Of a stretch of DNA of 32,524 bases, positions 6,622-16,290 are shown piece after piece. Positions within the stretch are counted from its first letter, which is position 1. Each line of letters opens with the position of its first letter. The position numbers and the translations under genes are program-made. Source of the stretch: Parcubacteria group bacterium (GTDB taxonomy: Bacteria > Patescibacteriota > Patescibacteriia > UBA1558 > GWA2-36-10); assembly GCA_003104935.1 (NCBI GenBank), contig PQAE01000009.1, positions 1 through 32,524 on the forward strand, in the 5' to 3' direction. Below the pieces are notes generated by a model. That model worked only from the letters and a program-made list of their open reading frames with translations. It was not told the DNA's origin and searched no databases.

Positions 6622-8352
6622 ATGTGGAAAAAAATTAATAATTTGAGTTTGCCGATCCTAGTCCTAGGCGCGTCGGTGCTGAGCATCGTCCTGCTTTATC
6701 GGGTAGCCTGGGCTCAATTTTTGCCCCCGGGAGACAATCCCGGAGACCCGATCACCATCGGTATAACTATGAATCCCATGGTGGCGGATTTAAACCTTAA
6801 TAACAAAAGTTTTATTGATTCATCTTTTACAAACGGCAGTTCAAAGGGCGGTTTGGTCTCAGCCATAAGTAGTGCGGCCACTAAAGCCGCTATTTATGGT
6901 CAAACCGATAATTCTTCCGGATATGCTATCCAGGGCATAGCGTCGGCCGGTGGTATAGCCGGCTACTTTGACGGCGGTCCGCTTTGTTTGGGTGGTACTG
7001 ATAAAAACAATCCCAGTCAATGTATTGACTCTTGGTCTGATCTCGGATCAGGTAGCGGCGCTGGCGGGGATTGGTGGAAGCATATTGATGGCGCGGCCGG
7101 AAACATTTATTACACTACTTCCAGCCAGGAATTTGTCGGTATCGGGCAAAGTAATCCCGCTCATACTTTAGAATTATATGCCACTGGTCCGACGAAAAGT
7201 AATGCGGAATTAGACATCCAGTCATCAAATAGTAGTTATTGGGCCATTTATCAGGAAGAAGCAGATCAGAATTTGAATTTTTGGAATGGTTTGAGCGGCA
7301 ACGGAAGTAATAAAGTCACGATGAGAAGCACCGGACTAAGCACCGGTGAATTAAAAATGAACGATGGAAAAATTTACTCGGTGTCTAGTGTGGCTAGTAC
7401 TCCGGCTATTCACGGTCAAAATACTGCCGCCTCAAATAATATTGCCGGGTATTTTCAAGGGCAACTATGCTTAAACGGAACATCGGTGGCGGATTGTATT
7501 TCAAACTGGTCAGCCGCCGGCGGCGCTTATTGGACAGCTAATGGGAGTAATATTTATAATAGTAATGCCGGGACTATCACTCTGTATTCAAGCACGGAGA
7601 GATTTATGCACGATACCGGTACGGCCAATGTTTTTTTGGGGCGCAGAGCCGGAAGCTTTTCAGTCAGCGGCACGAATAATGTGGGTATTGGCAATGATGC
7701 TTTGAATATAATTTCTACCGGGCAATATAATGTTGTGATCGGTAATCAGGCCGGAAAATTTATAACTTCAGCTACTCATGATGTGGGTATTGGCGCTTGG
7801 TCGCTCGGCCTAGTCACCACTGGGGTAAATAATACCGCGGTGGGGGGAGACTCTGGTAGAATGTTAGTGGATGGTCATTATAATGTTTTTCTGGGACAAT
7901 CAGCGGGTTATAGTTTAAGGACCGCTTCTAGTAATGTTATCGTGGGATACAAGGCTGGTTATGGCGCTGGTAATGATGATACAGCCAGTAATAATGTTTT
8001 ATTAGGGTTTAAGGCAGGATATAGTCAAGAAACAGGTTCTGGTAACGTTTTTATCGGAAATAACGCGGGATATTTCGAAACCGGTTCTAACAAACTATAT
8101 ATCACAAATTCTGATACAAATATACCGCTTATTTATGGAAATTTTAGTGCAACTACTCCTCGCGTTGGCATAGCCAACAATACCCCTGCATACACACTGG
8201 ATGTCGGCGGATCCATCCGTGGAACCAGCTACAATAGCAGTGACGGGACAGCCGGAGCCACCATAACAATAAACGTAAGAAATTCTACCAATACCGGAGC
8301 TTGCACCATTACGGTTAAGAACGGGTTGGTCACAGCGACTACATGTCCGTAA
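6622..8352 (+). CDS. Secreted surface protein with YadA-like head repeats
   Basis: I place the start at ATG 6622 (576 residues): it follows the promoter and opens a signal peptide with hydrophobic core 10-26 and likely cleavage AWA|Q after residue 31. An earlier in-frame start at 6295 would run through the lemA promoter. Two copies of a module (AI-GQ..IAGYF-G-LCL-GT..CI--WS) begin near 6892 and 7405. Between about 7640 and 8100 are around seven repeats of 20-25 residues with the pattern NV-IG--AG, like the left-handed roll repeats of YadA-type adhesin heads and some tail fibres. The C-terminus (TLDVGGSIRG ... GACTITVKNGLVTATTC) carries a Cys pair. Probable role: extracellular adhesin or appendage, perhaps trimeric. 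It lies 31 bases before another exported protein and upstream of the pilus operon. Confidence 0.75.
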   Translation: MWKKINNLSLPILVLGASVLSIVLLYRVAWAQFLPPGDNPGDPITIGITMNPMVADLNLNNKSFIDSSFTNGSSKGGLVSAISSAATKAAIYGQTDNSSGYAIQGIASAGGIAGYFDGGPLCLGGTDKNNPSQCIDSWSDLGSGSGAGGDWWKHIDGAAGNIYYTTSSQEFVGIGQSNPAHTLELYATGPTKSNAELDIQSSNSSYWAIYQEEADQNLNFWNGLSGNGSNKVTMRSTGLSTGELKMNDGKIYSVSSVASTPAIHGQNTAASNNIAGYFQGQLCLNGTSVADCISNWSAAGGAYWTANGSNIYNSNAGTITLYSSTERFMHDTGTANVFLGRRAGSFSVSGTNNVGIGNDALNIISTGQYNVVIGNQAGKFITSATHDVGIGAWSLGLVTTGVNNTAVGGDSGRMLVDGHYNVFLGQSAGYSLRTASSNVIVGYKAGYGAGNDDTASNNVLLGFKAGYSQETGSGNVFIGNNAGYFETGSNKLYITNSDTNIPLIYGNFSATTPRVGIANNTPAYTLDVGGSIRGTSYNSSDGTAGATITINVRNSTNTGACTITVKNGLVTATTCP

Positions 8353-8383
8353 TTGTTTTAAACAAGCAAGAATATTTTTCCCA

Positions 8384-10693
8384 ATGAAAAGGGATTTTCA
8401 CATACATTTTTATAGTAGAATTATTTTTGCTGTAGCCATCTTGGCTATGGTTTTATTTTTATCCCAGCGGTCAGTGCAGACCAGGGCCATTTTAGTAAAT
8501 CCGATGGAAATCTACGGCTGGGCCTATGCCTCTACCACCGGCTGGATCAGTCTAAATTGTAATAACGATGTGAACGGCGACGGCATCGGTGATAATACCT
8601 GTAATAATGTTGATAGTAACGGTAATGTCATTGATTATAAATTACAAGTTCGTTCTGAAGGTGCTATGAATACAGTTACCGGCTGTGCCTGGTCCGGATC
8701 CACTCCTTATACTGATGACGATAGTTCTTTGGGTTGGCTGTGTTTTTCTGATGATTATAATTCTTCTACTTTTAATCGAGCTTCTACTGAGGGGATGCGC
8801 GTTTTATTGGACAAAAATTGGATAATAAGTGGTGGTGATAATAGCTTTCCCAGTTTTACCAAGATAGAGCATTCTTCTCCGGCCAGCGATAGTTTTTTAA
8901 ATTACTATCCTTCTAACCCTGTATATTATCCTAATGAAGATCTGCCGGCCTATGACCGTCCGATTGATGGCTGTTTTAATTGTTTTTCCGAGCCCATAAC
9001 CAAGTGCAGTAATTGCTCTACTCCGCCCTGTGATCCGTGCACCACCACCGCAGATTGTGACGGTTATTCTTGTGTGGAAGTTGCCGGCGTCAAGACTTGT
9101 TCTGGTGGTCCGCTGAACGGGGAGTCCTGCTCTCAAGATAGTGATTGCGGTGTGTCCTGCATTACTGTCGGACAGAAAAACTTCTGTGATAATTGCCTAA
9201 AGTATGTTTATTATCGGGGGCATTGTTCTGATGATATCAATAGACAATGTGACCGTGACGGTGATTGTGCTGGCGGAACCTGCTTAGAGCAGTTCACTTG
9301 CAGTAATGCTCGTTCCACACCCTGCCCTAACGGGATTGGTGACTGCCCACCCAGACTTTGTACAGATAACGTAACTGGATGCGACGAAGATAGTGATTGT
9401 CCGGGCAAATGTACCGGTTCGCAAGGCATTTGTTGGGCTGATAATGAATGTCCGGTGGGTCAGATCTGCGCTCGGAGTATTTGTCCGGTGCTTAGCTGTG
9501 ACTCCCGGCCGGTGGGTAGCATACAAAAGACTATAGCTGGTTTTACTTGTAGCGACTGCACTATCGCCAGTATGGCAAATCGTTGCGACGCGAGCGCCTA
9601 TGGCTACAATAAAAATAGGTGCGAAAAATGTGGATTCGCCGCTTATAACCCCGGCTTAATTTTGGATTCTGAGCATAATCGGGCTAGCTCCGCACTGATC
9701 TGCGGCTGGGGTTATAATGATGAAATAGGTTGGGTTTGGTTTTCGCCCAAGATCAGCACCTCCACTAAGCCCTATATCAATGTAGAAGGCGGTAGTATTT
9801 ATTCCAAAAACAGTGTCTTTAGCCGTTATACCCCGCCCTTGGGCAAATATAATGCTTCCTATCTGATAGAGTCCGGTGGCACGATTACTAATTTTGTCAG
9901 TTCTTCCACCCTGCACGGGATTTTTCAGGGCGAGTTGCATAACCGGCCGCTGATCAACTATTTTCTGCCCACACCCAATTCTCTCAAATATAGAAACGTC
10001 CTGGGAGCTATAGACTATCAGGGGATTATCACCAAATATTCCAATGACGTGAATAAGTATGGATCAACAGTAGAAACCATAACTGGTGCTAATTTGTCAA
10101 ATTTTGCTTCTTATCTAAATAGTCTATTTTATTTGGGTGGGCGGACATTTTATTTTCCCGAAGCACCGCCTTTAGAGATAAAAGCGGAGATACATATCAA
10201 CGTTGATCAAGATAAGTTAGCTTCAGGGGTCATAGTAGTTAATGGTAATTTGAATATTACTAATAATATCATTTATGAAAGTCTAAGCACGGTATATAAT
10301 TTAAAAGAAATTCCTTCCTTAGTCTGGATTGTTAGGGGCGACGTCAGAATTGGTCCGGGGGTTTCTAACTTGGCCGGCACCTTTGTTGTTTTGGGTAACG
10401 GCACATCTTGCGAGGATCATCGGGGTGATACGCCGCCCGGTCCTGGACCGGTTGCCGGTTGTGGTCAGTTTATTTCCTGCGATACCACCTTAACCCCCTC
10501 TATAAGTTGCGGCGCTAATTTTTTGACAGTTGACGGTAGTATTTTGGCCAAGCGTTTTGAACTTGGCCGGACTAGGACCGATGCCAATGCTACTCCTTCG
10601 GAATCTTTTATCAACAACGGCCGCATGCAGGCCAATCCGCCGCCCGGGCTGATGGATTTTGGTCAATTATTACCACGTTTTATAGACCAGTAA
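8384..10693 (+). CDS. Large exported Cys-rich surface protein, unknown function
   Basis: 769 residues. An N-terminal hydrophobic segment (12-27) after a basic start suggests export or anchoring. Aromatic modules GWAY..GWISLNC (45-59), GCAW..GWLCFS (100-122) and GWGY..GWVWFS (441-454) are related to one another. Residues 197-416 hold about 35 cysteines in short units with DSDC/DGDC-type motifs, presumably all disulfide-bonded. The C-terminal third (about 570-769) looks like beta-helix material (SGVIVVNGNLNITNNI; VWIVRGDVRIGPGVSNLAGT) ending in GRMQANPPPGLMDF. I do not recognise a named family; proteins with this ending appear to recur in this bacterial group. No terminator separates it from the previous gene, so the two may form one surface-protein operon just ahead of pilM. 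The DsbA-like protein at 28823 is a candidate oxidant. Confidence 0.72.
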   Translation: MKRDFHIHFYSRIIFAVAILAMVLFLSQRSVQTRAILVNPMEIYGWAYASTTGWISLNCNNDVNGDGIGDNTCNNVDSNGNVIDYKLQVRSEGAMNTVTGCAWSGSTPYTDDDSSLGWLCFSDDYNSSTFNRASTEGMRVLLDKNWIISGGDNSFPSFTKIEHSSPASDSFLNYYPSNPVYYPNEDLPAYDRPIDGCFNCFSEPITKCSNCSTPPCDPCTTTADCDGYSCVEVAGVKTCSGGPLNGESCSQDSDCGVSCITVGQKNFCDNCLKYVYYRGHCSDDINRQCDRDGDCAGGTCLEQFTCSNARSTPCPNGIGDCPPRLCTDNVTGCDEDSDCPGKCTGSQGICWADNECPVGQICARSICPVLSCDSRPVGSIQKTIAGFTCSDCTIASMANRCDASAYGYNKNRCEKCGFAAYNPGLILDSEHNRASSALICGWGYNDEIGWVWFSPKISTSTKPYINVEGGSIYSKNSVFSRYTPPLGKYNASYLIESGGTITNFVSSSTLHGIFQGELHNRPLINYFLPTPNSLKYRNVLGAIDYQGIITKYSNDVNKYGSTVETITGANLSNFASYLNSLFYLGGRTFYFPEAPPLEIKAEIHINVDQDKLASGVIVVNGNLNITNNIIYESLSTVYNLKEIPSLVWIVRGDVRIGPGVSNLAGTFVVLGNGTSCEDHRGDTPPGPGPVAGCGQFISCDTTLTPSISCGANFLTVDGSILAKRFELGRTRTDANATPSESFINNGRMQANPPPGLMDFGQLLPRFIDQ

Positions 10694-10719
10694 AATTATT
10701 AGTCGCCAAGTTGAAAATG

Positions 10720-10728
10720 TGTTATAAT
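10720..10728 (+). promoter_or_regulatory. Extended -10 promoter for the pilus assembly operon
   Basis: TGT then TATAAT (10723-10728), 32 bases before the pilM ATG. No convincing -35. This is the only promoter I see for the eight-gene run up to 18941. Confidence 0.6.
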
Positions 10729-10760
10729 ATATTAATAAATATTTAATAAATTTGGACCTT

Positions 10761-12020
10761 ATGGGTTTGTTTTCTAGCCCGACAAGTTATCTCGGTGTGG
10801 ATATCGGTACCTCCAGCATCAAATTGACCGAATTGGAAAATTATAAGGGTCAGGCCCGTCTAAAAACTTACGGTTATGCCGGCGTGGCCGTCAATATTTT
10901 ACGCAGTTCCACGGAAAAAAATAATCAGGCTATTGCCGATTATATCAATCAAATCGTGGCCAAATCCAATGTGCAGGCCAGACAAGTGATCGCCGCTCTG
11001 CCTACTTCTTCGGTTTTTAATTTCATCATTACCTTGCCGCCGATGGCTAAAAAAGACCTGGGTGCGGCGATCAAATGGGAAGCAAAGAAATTTATTCCCG
11101 TGCCCATCGAAGAGATGATTCTAGATTGGAAAATATTAAATAAAAAAAAGGTCAAGGGACCAAAAAGTAAGATCGGCGATATTATCGGCGCGGGCAATAG
11201 TGCGGCTCCCTTGAAAGTCGGCGATATACCTGGCTCAAAAGATATGGCCGGCGGCATGCAGAAGGAGAGCGAGGATATACTTTCGGAGATAAACAGCGGC
11301 AGTTCCTCGGCTCTGCAGGCCGGCAGAAATCAGACAGCTCCGGCTAAACCAGTCGGCATGATCGGTTCGAGTCTGGATGACCGCAATTACCGCATCCTCC
11401 TTACGGCCGCTCCCAAAAGTTTAGTTACTCGCTATATTGATATTTTTAAAAAAGCTAAATTAAACCTGATTAGCCTGGAAACTGAGGCCTTTGCCTTGTC
11501 GCGTTCACTGATCGGCAATGATATGTCCACGGTGATGATCGTGGATATCGGAGCCAACAGCGCCGATATCTGCATTATTGAAGAAGGGGTGCCGGTGCTT
11601 AACCGCGGTATTGACGCCGGCGGCGATACTATCACCAAGGCCATCGCCAATAGCCTCAATGTCAATCAGGAACGGGCAGAACAATTTAAACGTGATTTTG
11701 GTTTAGCCAGTTCTAGCACCGGTTTTAAGAATGTACCCGACGCCATCCAAAAATCATTAAATTCTATTGTCAATGAAATCCAATATGTTTTTGAACTCTA
11801 TCACAAACAGGGCATTACCCGCATTGAGAAAATAATTTTGACCGGCGGTAGTGCTTTTTTGCCGAATCTGCCGGAGTATCTTTCCCAGCTCCTGAATCTG
11901 CCGGTAATTATCGGCGATCCCTGGGACCGGATTATCTATCCTTTGGATCTCAAAGCGGTTTTGCAGGAAATCGGTCCGACCATGGCCGTGAGCATCGGGT
12001 TAGCTATGCGCGATATTTAA
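10761..12020 (+). CDS. pilM: Type IV pilus assembly protein PilM
   Basis: An actin-like ATPase-fold protein of the cytoplasmic ring that binds the N-terminus of PilN. Seen: YLGVDIGTSSIKL near the start (phosphate-1 motif), ALPTSSVFNFIITLP, VMIVDIGANSADICI (phosphate-2) and IILTGGSAFLPNLPEYL (adenosine motif). I prefer ATG 10761 (419 residues) to the in-frame TTG at 10752, because MGLF.. directly opens the domain. An insert of about 60 residues rich in Gly/Ser/Lys (roughly 130-195) interrupts the usual fold and is probably a flexible loop. First gene of the operon; the PilN gene follows after 7 bases. Confidence 0.93.
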   Translation: MGLFSSPTSYLGVDIGTSSIKLTELENYKGQARLKTYGYAGVAVNILRSSTEKNNQAIADYINQIVAKSNVQARQVIAALPTSSVFNFIITLPPMAKKDLGAAIKWEAKKFIPVPIEEMILDWKILNKKKVKGPKSKIGDIIGAGNSAAPLKVGDIPGSKDMAGGMQKESEDILSEINSGSSSALQAGRNQTAPAKPVGMIGSSLDDRNYRILLTAAPKSLVTRYIDIFKKAKLNLISLETEAFALSRSLIGNDMSTVMIVDIGANSADICIIEEGVPVLNRGIDAGGDTITKAIANSLNVNQERAEQFKRDFGLASSSTGFKNVPDAIQKSLNSIVNEIQYVFELYHKQGITRIEKIILTGGSAFLPNLPEYLSQLLNLPVIIGDPWDRIIYPLDLKAVLQEIGPTMAVSIGLAMRDI

Positions 12021-12027
12021 ATAAATT

Positions 12028-13365
12028 ATGGCTGATGATAAAAATATCAATCTAATGCCGGAAGATCTTCGCACCAAAGAAGAAGCGATTTTAGCTAAGA
12101 AAAAAGAGAATTACGAATTGGATTTATCGGCGCCGGCCGGTCAAGCTCGGAAAGCGGGAGGCGAACTGAGCGGTTCGTCCGCGTCCTGGTGGCAACGCCC
12201 GGCATCTTTTTTTAGCCGTCGGCGCAGTGCCAAGCCAAAAGATGAAAATGAGGTTACCGTGTTTGCTCCGGATAAGAAAAACGACAATGGCGGGGTGTCG
12301 GCGCAAAAACTGGACATTGAGGAACGTCGGGCTCTGGAGTATAACAATCAGAAAGAAAAACCTAAAACACCACTAAAAAATGATGTTAGAGAAGAAAAAG
12401 ACCCTCAACCCAAGGCATCTAGGCCGGTTCAGCAACCAGCGCCCAGTCCGTTCCGGGAAGTAGTGATCAGAGCTGAACTACCAAAGGATCCGGGCATACA
12501 AATAAGGCCGATTACTCCCAATGTTCCCGTTGATAATAAATTACCGTCCCTACCAAAGATAGAAGAATACCGGCCAGCTCCGGCGCCGGCTCCCAAATTA
12601 CAACCCAATGTTCGCGTTCCTTTTGTTCCCAAAAGAGATTTTAGTTTGCCGGTTGCTCCGGCGCCGGTCAAACCAGCGCCCGCTCCAGTAGTCCCGCCTC
12701 CGGCTCCGGCGCCAGTAGCCGTCAAAGAAGAGGCACCGGCCGAAGTCAAAGAAAAAGGAGGAAAATTTCACCAGCCCGAACCCAGGATCAGAGCCAGATT
12801 TTTAGACGGCGGGGGAGGAGTAGACCTGATACCGGCGGCTTCGCGCATGAGAAATTGGCAACAGATCGGCGTCTTAGCCCTAGTGGTGTTTTTTCTCAGC
12901 GCCATTGTGGTGGGCGCATTCTACGGAGCGCTGTATTACAAGAAGCGGGAAATAATCAGACAGCTGTCCAACAGTTCCCAGCAGATCTCCGAATTGGAAA
13001 AAGAAATTTTGAGTTTTAGTGATTTAAATGTAGAAATCAAGACTCTGGGCGATGAGATCAAGGCTTTTAACAGTGTCTTGAGCAAACATGTTTACTGGAC
13101 AAATTTTTTCAATCTGCTCGAGCGTTATACGGTCCAAGAGGTTTATTATAGCGGTTTTTCGGCCGGCAATGACGGGGCGATGACGCTCAAGGCCGTGGGC
13201 AAGGACTATAATGCCGTGGCCAGACAACTAAAAGTATTAGGACAGGACAGCGCCAAAGAATTTGTCAGCCGGGCGAGCATATCGTCCGCCCAAAGAACGG
13301 ACAAGGGAATTGAGTTTGACGTCATCATCGTCCTAAATCCCAATTTATTTTATTTTAAAGAATAA
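12028..13365 (+). CDS. pilN: PilN-like pilus assembly protein with long proline-rich linker
   Basis: 445 residues, about twice the usual PilN length. The C-terminal part is standard: one membrane helix (about 278-300), coiled coil (about 310-350) and a ferredoxin-like periplasmic domain ending in FDVIIVLNPNLFYF. The cytoplasmic part is unusual. It opens with NINLMPEDLR (6-15), like the INLLP motif by which PilN docks on PilM, and then has about 250 residues of charged and Pro/Ala-rich low complexity (many PAPAP runs at 185-245). A second motif, VDLIPAASR (265-273), sits where the docking motif is expected, just before the helix. So there may be two PilM-binding sites on a long tether. PilM is 7 bases upstream and PilO 14 bases downstream, which supports the call. 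Confidence 0.85.
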   Translation: MADDKNINLMPEDLRTKEEAILAKKKENYELDLSAPAGQARKAGGELSGSSASWWQRPASFFSRRRSAKPKDENEVTVFAPDKKNDNGGVSAQKLDIEERRALEYNNQKEKPKTPLKNDVREEKDPQPKASRPVQQPAPSPFREVVIRAELPKDPGIQIRPITPNVPVDNKLPSLPKIEEYRPAPAPAPKLQPNVRVPFVPKRDFSLPVAPAPVKPAPAPVVPPPAPAPVAVKEEAPAEVKEKGGKFHQPEPRIRARFLDGGGGVDLIPAASRMRNWQQIGVLALVVFFLSAIVVGAFYGALYYKKREIIRQLSNSSQQISELEKEILSFSDLNVEIKTLGDEIKAFNSVLSKHVYWTNFFNLLERYTVQEVYYSGFSAGNDGAMTLKAVGKDYNAVARQLKVLGQDSAKEFVSRASISSAQRTDKGIEFDVIIVLNPNLFYFKE

Positions 13366-13379
13366 TTTTTTGGTCTCCC

Positions 13380-14159
13380 ATGCCCAAAGAAAAAAAAGAA
13401 ATAAAATTTGACCAACCTTCGGAAATTTTGATCGTGGCCAATCGTTTTACCTGGTTGTTGATATTGGTCATTGTTTTGGGTGTATTGACGGCCGGATATT
13501 TTTTGTTTATTGCTCCGAGTTTGGCGGATATCAACGGTCAACGCAGTGTCACGGCCGAGTCGGAATTTGTCCGCGGCAAACATCAAGAATTATTGCAACG
13601 GCTCAAGGAACTGAAAACCGAATATACCACCATCAAAACTACCAGGACAGACATCCTAGACCGCTTAAAATCGGCTGTTCCGGACGATCCCCAGACAGCC
13701 GAGTTATTTGTCCTGTCGGAAAAACTGGCTCTGGATCGGGGCTTTATCCTGGAAAGCATAGAACTAGTGGATAAGCCCAATAAAGACAAGGCAGCCGTGG
13801 CTACTGGCCAGACTGCGCCTGTGTCTACACAGGGACTGCCACCGGCTCTGGTGGCCGAAATCGGCCAGACCGCACCCTCCGGATCTTCCGCTATTTTGAC
13901 AATGTCAACCAGCACCCCAGCCCTGGATACTATGATTATTCATCTTAATCTGTCCCGACCGGCCAAGGAAGAGTCCGAAGAAGGCACACCGCTTTTGCCC
14001 GCCGAGGGTACAGAATCGGACTATGATTTATTTAAAAAATATTTGTCGGATTTAGAAAGTAATTTGCGTTTGATGGACATCCAGAGCGTGGCCTTTGGAG
14101 AGTTTGGCGGCAAAGAACCAAACACTTTCGGAGTTAATTTGGTGACTTACTATAAATAA
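13380..14159 (+). CDS. pilO: Type IV pilus assembly protein PilO
   Basis: 259 residues: short cytoplasmic tail, one membrane helix (about 25-46), coiled coil (about 60-100) and a periplasmic ferredoxin-like domain, the PilO layout. With PilN it forms the inner-membrane alignment complex. A low-complexity Pro/Ser/Thr stretch (about 138-185) splits the periplasmic domain. Position after pilN and before the small membrane protein supports the call even though sequence conservation in PilO is low. Confidence 0.85.
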   Translation: MPKEKKEIKFDQPSEILIVANRFTWLLILVIVLGVLTAGYFLFIAPSLADINGQRSVTAESEFVRGKHQELLQRLKELKTEYTTIKTTRTDILDRLKSAVPDDPQTAELFVLSEKLALDRGFILESIELVDKPNKDKAAVATGQTAPVSTQGLPPALVAEIGQTAPSGSSAILTMSTSTPALDTMIIHLNLSRPAKEESEEGTPLLPAEGTESDYDLFKKYLSDLESNLRLMDIQSVAFGEFGGKEPNTFGVNLVTYYK

Positions 14160-14164
14160 GCTAT

Positions 14165-14503
14165 ATGAATGATAGAAAACTAACCATTATCTTGCTTATC
14201 ATATTAGCTCTGTCTTTGATCGGAGGCGGCTGGTGGTTATTTACTACGATGTATCGCTCCAATCCGGCTCAAGATCAGCGTCAGGCCGACTTGCAAAGGA
14301 TAGATTTTCTCAAGAACATGGCCGCTGACAATGTGCGGGATTTTTTGGTGACCGAGGCCGACCCTGGGTCTATCTGGGTAGATTTAGCGGAGAGTAAGCA
14401 GTTCGCCAGTCTGAAAGAAATCAAAATAGACATTCCCCTGGATAAAGTCGGCAATTCCGAACCGTTTTTTCCGATTGCACCGCCCGCAGTAGTTAAGGAG
14501 TAA
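14165..14503 (+). CDS. Small single-pass membrane protein of the pilus operon
   Basis: 112 residues: one N-terminal membrane helix (about 7-27, ending GGWWLF) and then about 80 mostly polar residues outside. No family recognised. It lies between pilO and pilB, five bases after pilO, in the place where pilP is found in many pilus operons. The ending VGNSEPFFPIAPP resembles the Gly-x-x-x-PF-P motifs seen in pilus periplasmic proteins. It could be a short functional stand-in for PilP, but it lacks an obvious lipobox; this is inference from position only. Confidence 0.7.
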   Translation: MNDRKLTIILLIILALSLIGGGWWLFTTMYRSNPAQDQRQADLQRIDFLKNMAADNVRDFLVTEADPGSIWVDLAESKQFASLKEIKIDIPLDKVGNSEPFFPIAPPAVVKE

Positions 14504-14533
14504 GAAAACAGTAGTCTTATAAGCAGGAGATTT

Positions 14534-16270
14534 ATGGCTCTAGCGGAGATAACAAGGCTTTTGGATTTTTTAAAGGAGCGCGGACTACTGGCTGCAGAGC
14601 AATATCAGCAGTTAGTCGCCAGAGAGTTTGCCTCTTTTGAAGAAGCGGAGAAGGAAATTCGCCGCCTTATTTTGGTTTCCGACGAGGACTGGGCTCAGGC
14701 CAAAGGATTTTTTTATAATTTGGAATATGTCAATCTGATGGGCCGTGGCATTGCCGGAGCCGTGCTCAATATCTTGCCGCATGATCTGTCCGAAAATTAT
14801 AAAATGGTTGTGTTTAACCGCGTGGGCGATACCCTGGAGGCCGGTCTGCTTGATCCGACTGATTTTAAGGCCATGGAAGCGTTGAATTTTTTGGCCCGTA
14901 AAAACAATCTGACGGTTAAATATTATATTATCTCCGAAGACAGCTATCACGCCGCGGTCAAACAGTATGACTCTCTGGGCGACGAAGTCGGTCAGGCCCT
15001 GGACACGGCCGAAGAAATTTTTGCTCCCAAAAATGAACTTTTAGGCCCGGCAAGTCAGGAAGCGGAAGTGGTTAAGAGCGCTCCGGTGTCCAAAATCGTC
15101 TCCGTTGTTTTACGCCATGCTATCGAGGGACGCGCTTCGGACATCCATATTGAACCGGTGCTCAATCAGAGCAAGGTGCGCTACCGCATCGACGGCGTCT
15201 TGCACACCACTATTGTCCTGCCGCTCTATGTCCATGAAGCCCTGGTCTCCAGAATTAAAGTTTTAGCCAACTTAAAGATTGACGAAACACGCGTGCCCCA
15301 GGACGGCCGCATCCGCATCAAAGTCTATAACAAAGACGTGGACTTCCGTATTTCCACTATTCCGCTGATGGGGCATGAAAAAGTAGTGATGCGTATCTTG
15401 GAGACGCCGGACAAGGCGCCGACTTTTGCCGACCTAGGCTTTATGGGTTTACAAGCCCAGATCGTCAAAGAAAATATTGACAAGCCCAACGGTCTTTTTT
15501 TACTGACCGGTCCGACCGGTTCCGGCAAATCTACTACTTTGTTTGCCGCTTTGAGTTATCTGAACAAAGACGATGTTAATATCGCCACCTTGGAGGACCC
15601 GGTAGAATATTATATTCCCGGAGTTAACCAGTCCCAGGTCCGCCCGGAAGTAAGTTTTACTTTTGCTACCGGTCTGCGCGCTCTCTTGCGCCAAGATCCG
15701 GACATCATCATGGTGGGAGAAATCCGTGACAACGAGACCGCCGAGCTGGCCATCCATGCCGGCCTGACCGGACACTCGGTACTCACCACTCTCCATACCA
15801 ATAGTGCTATCGGCGCCATACCGCGGCTATTTGATATGCACGTGGAGCCCTTTTTATTGGCTAGCACGCTCAATGCCGTGGTCGCTCAGCGCCTGGTGCG
15901 GAAAATATGCGAAAAATGCAAAGTCCAGACAGAGATTCCGGCCGAGGTCCTGGTCAAGGTAGAGACTCTGCTCAAAGAAGTACCGCCGGAAGCCATGTAT
16001 GCCGATATTGATAAAAACCATCTGAAGTTTTATAAAGGCGCCGGCTGTCAAAATTGTAGTATGACCGGCTATCGGGGACGTCTGGCCATCGTGGAAGCTA
16101 TCAACATCAACCGCAATCTGCAGGAAATAATCACCAAGGGTTTTAGCCGCCGTGACGCCGAGGCCGAGCTGGTCAAACAAAATTTTATCACTATGGAACA
16201 AGACGGCGTGCTCAAAGTCCTCTTAGGCCTGACCTCTATCAACGAAGTTTTACGGGTGGCTAAACTTTAA
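14534..16270 (+). CDS. pilB: Pilus extension ATPase PilB
   Basis: 578 residues of the GspE/PilB family, the cytoplasmic hexameric motor for pilus polymerisation. Order: N-terminal MshEN-like region (1-150, with weak match to nucleotide-binding repeats); N2 domain with ASDIHIEP (201-208); Walker A GPTGSGKS (326-333); Asp box ATLEDPVEY (351-359); Walker B DPDIIMVGE (388-396, catalytic Glu396); His box LTTLHTNSA (417-425); and zinc-site cysteines 459, 462, 505 and 508. All catalytic parts are intact, unlike the PilT-like protein two genes on. A clear Shine-Dalgarno AGGAGA (14525-14530) sits 3 bases before the ATG, one of the few in the window. Confidence 0.96.
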   Translation: MALAEITRLLDFLKERGLLAAEQYQQLVAREFASFEEAEKEIRRLILVSDEDWAQAKGFFYNLEYVNLMGRGIAGAVLNILPHDLSENYKMVVFNRVGDTLEAGLLDPTDFKAMEALNFLARKNNLTVKYYIISEDSYHAAVKQYDSLGDEVGQALDTAEEIFAPKNELLGPASQEAEVVKSAPVSKIVSVVLRHAIEGRASDIHIEPVLNQSKVRYRIDGVLHTTIVLPLYVHEALVSRIKVLANLKIDETRVPQDGRIRIKVYNKDVDFRISTIPLMGHEKVVMRILETPDKAPTFADLGFMGLQAQIVKENIDKPNGLFLLTGPTGSGKSTTLFAALSYLNKDDVNIATLEDPVEYYIPGVNQSQVRPEVSFTFATGLRALLRQDPDIIMVGEIRDNETAELAIHAGLTGHSVLTTLHTNSAIGAIPRLFDMHVEPFLLASTLNAVVAQRLVRKICEKCKVQTEIPAEVLVKVETLLKEVPPEAMYADIDKNHLKFYKGAGCQNCSMTGYRGRLAIVEAININRNLQEIITKGFSRRDAEAELVKQNFITMEQDGVLKVLLGLTSINEVLRVAKL

Positions 16271-16290
16271 TTTAACCTAATTTTAATCAT

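Noticed and set aside
10752-10760. TTG start for pilM
   Set aside because: The ATG at 10761 directly opens the conserved domain; the TTG adds three residues with no support.
12429-12749. Minus-strand Gly/Ala/Thr-rich ORF opposite pilN
   Set aside because: It is the complement of the proline-rich linker and has no independent signals.
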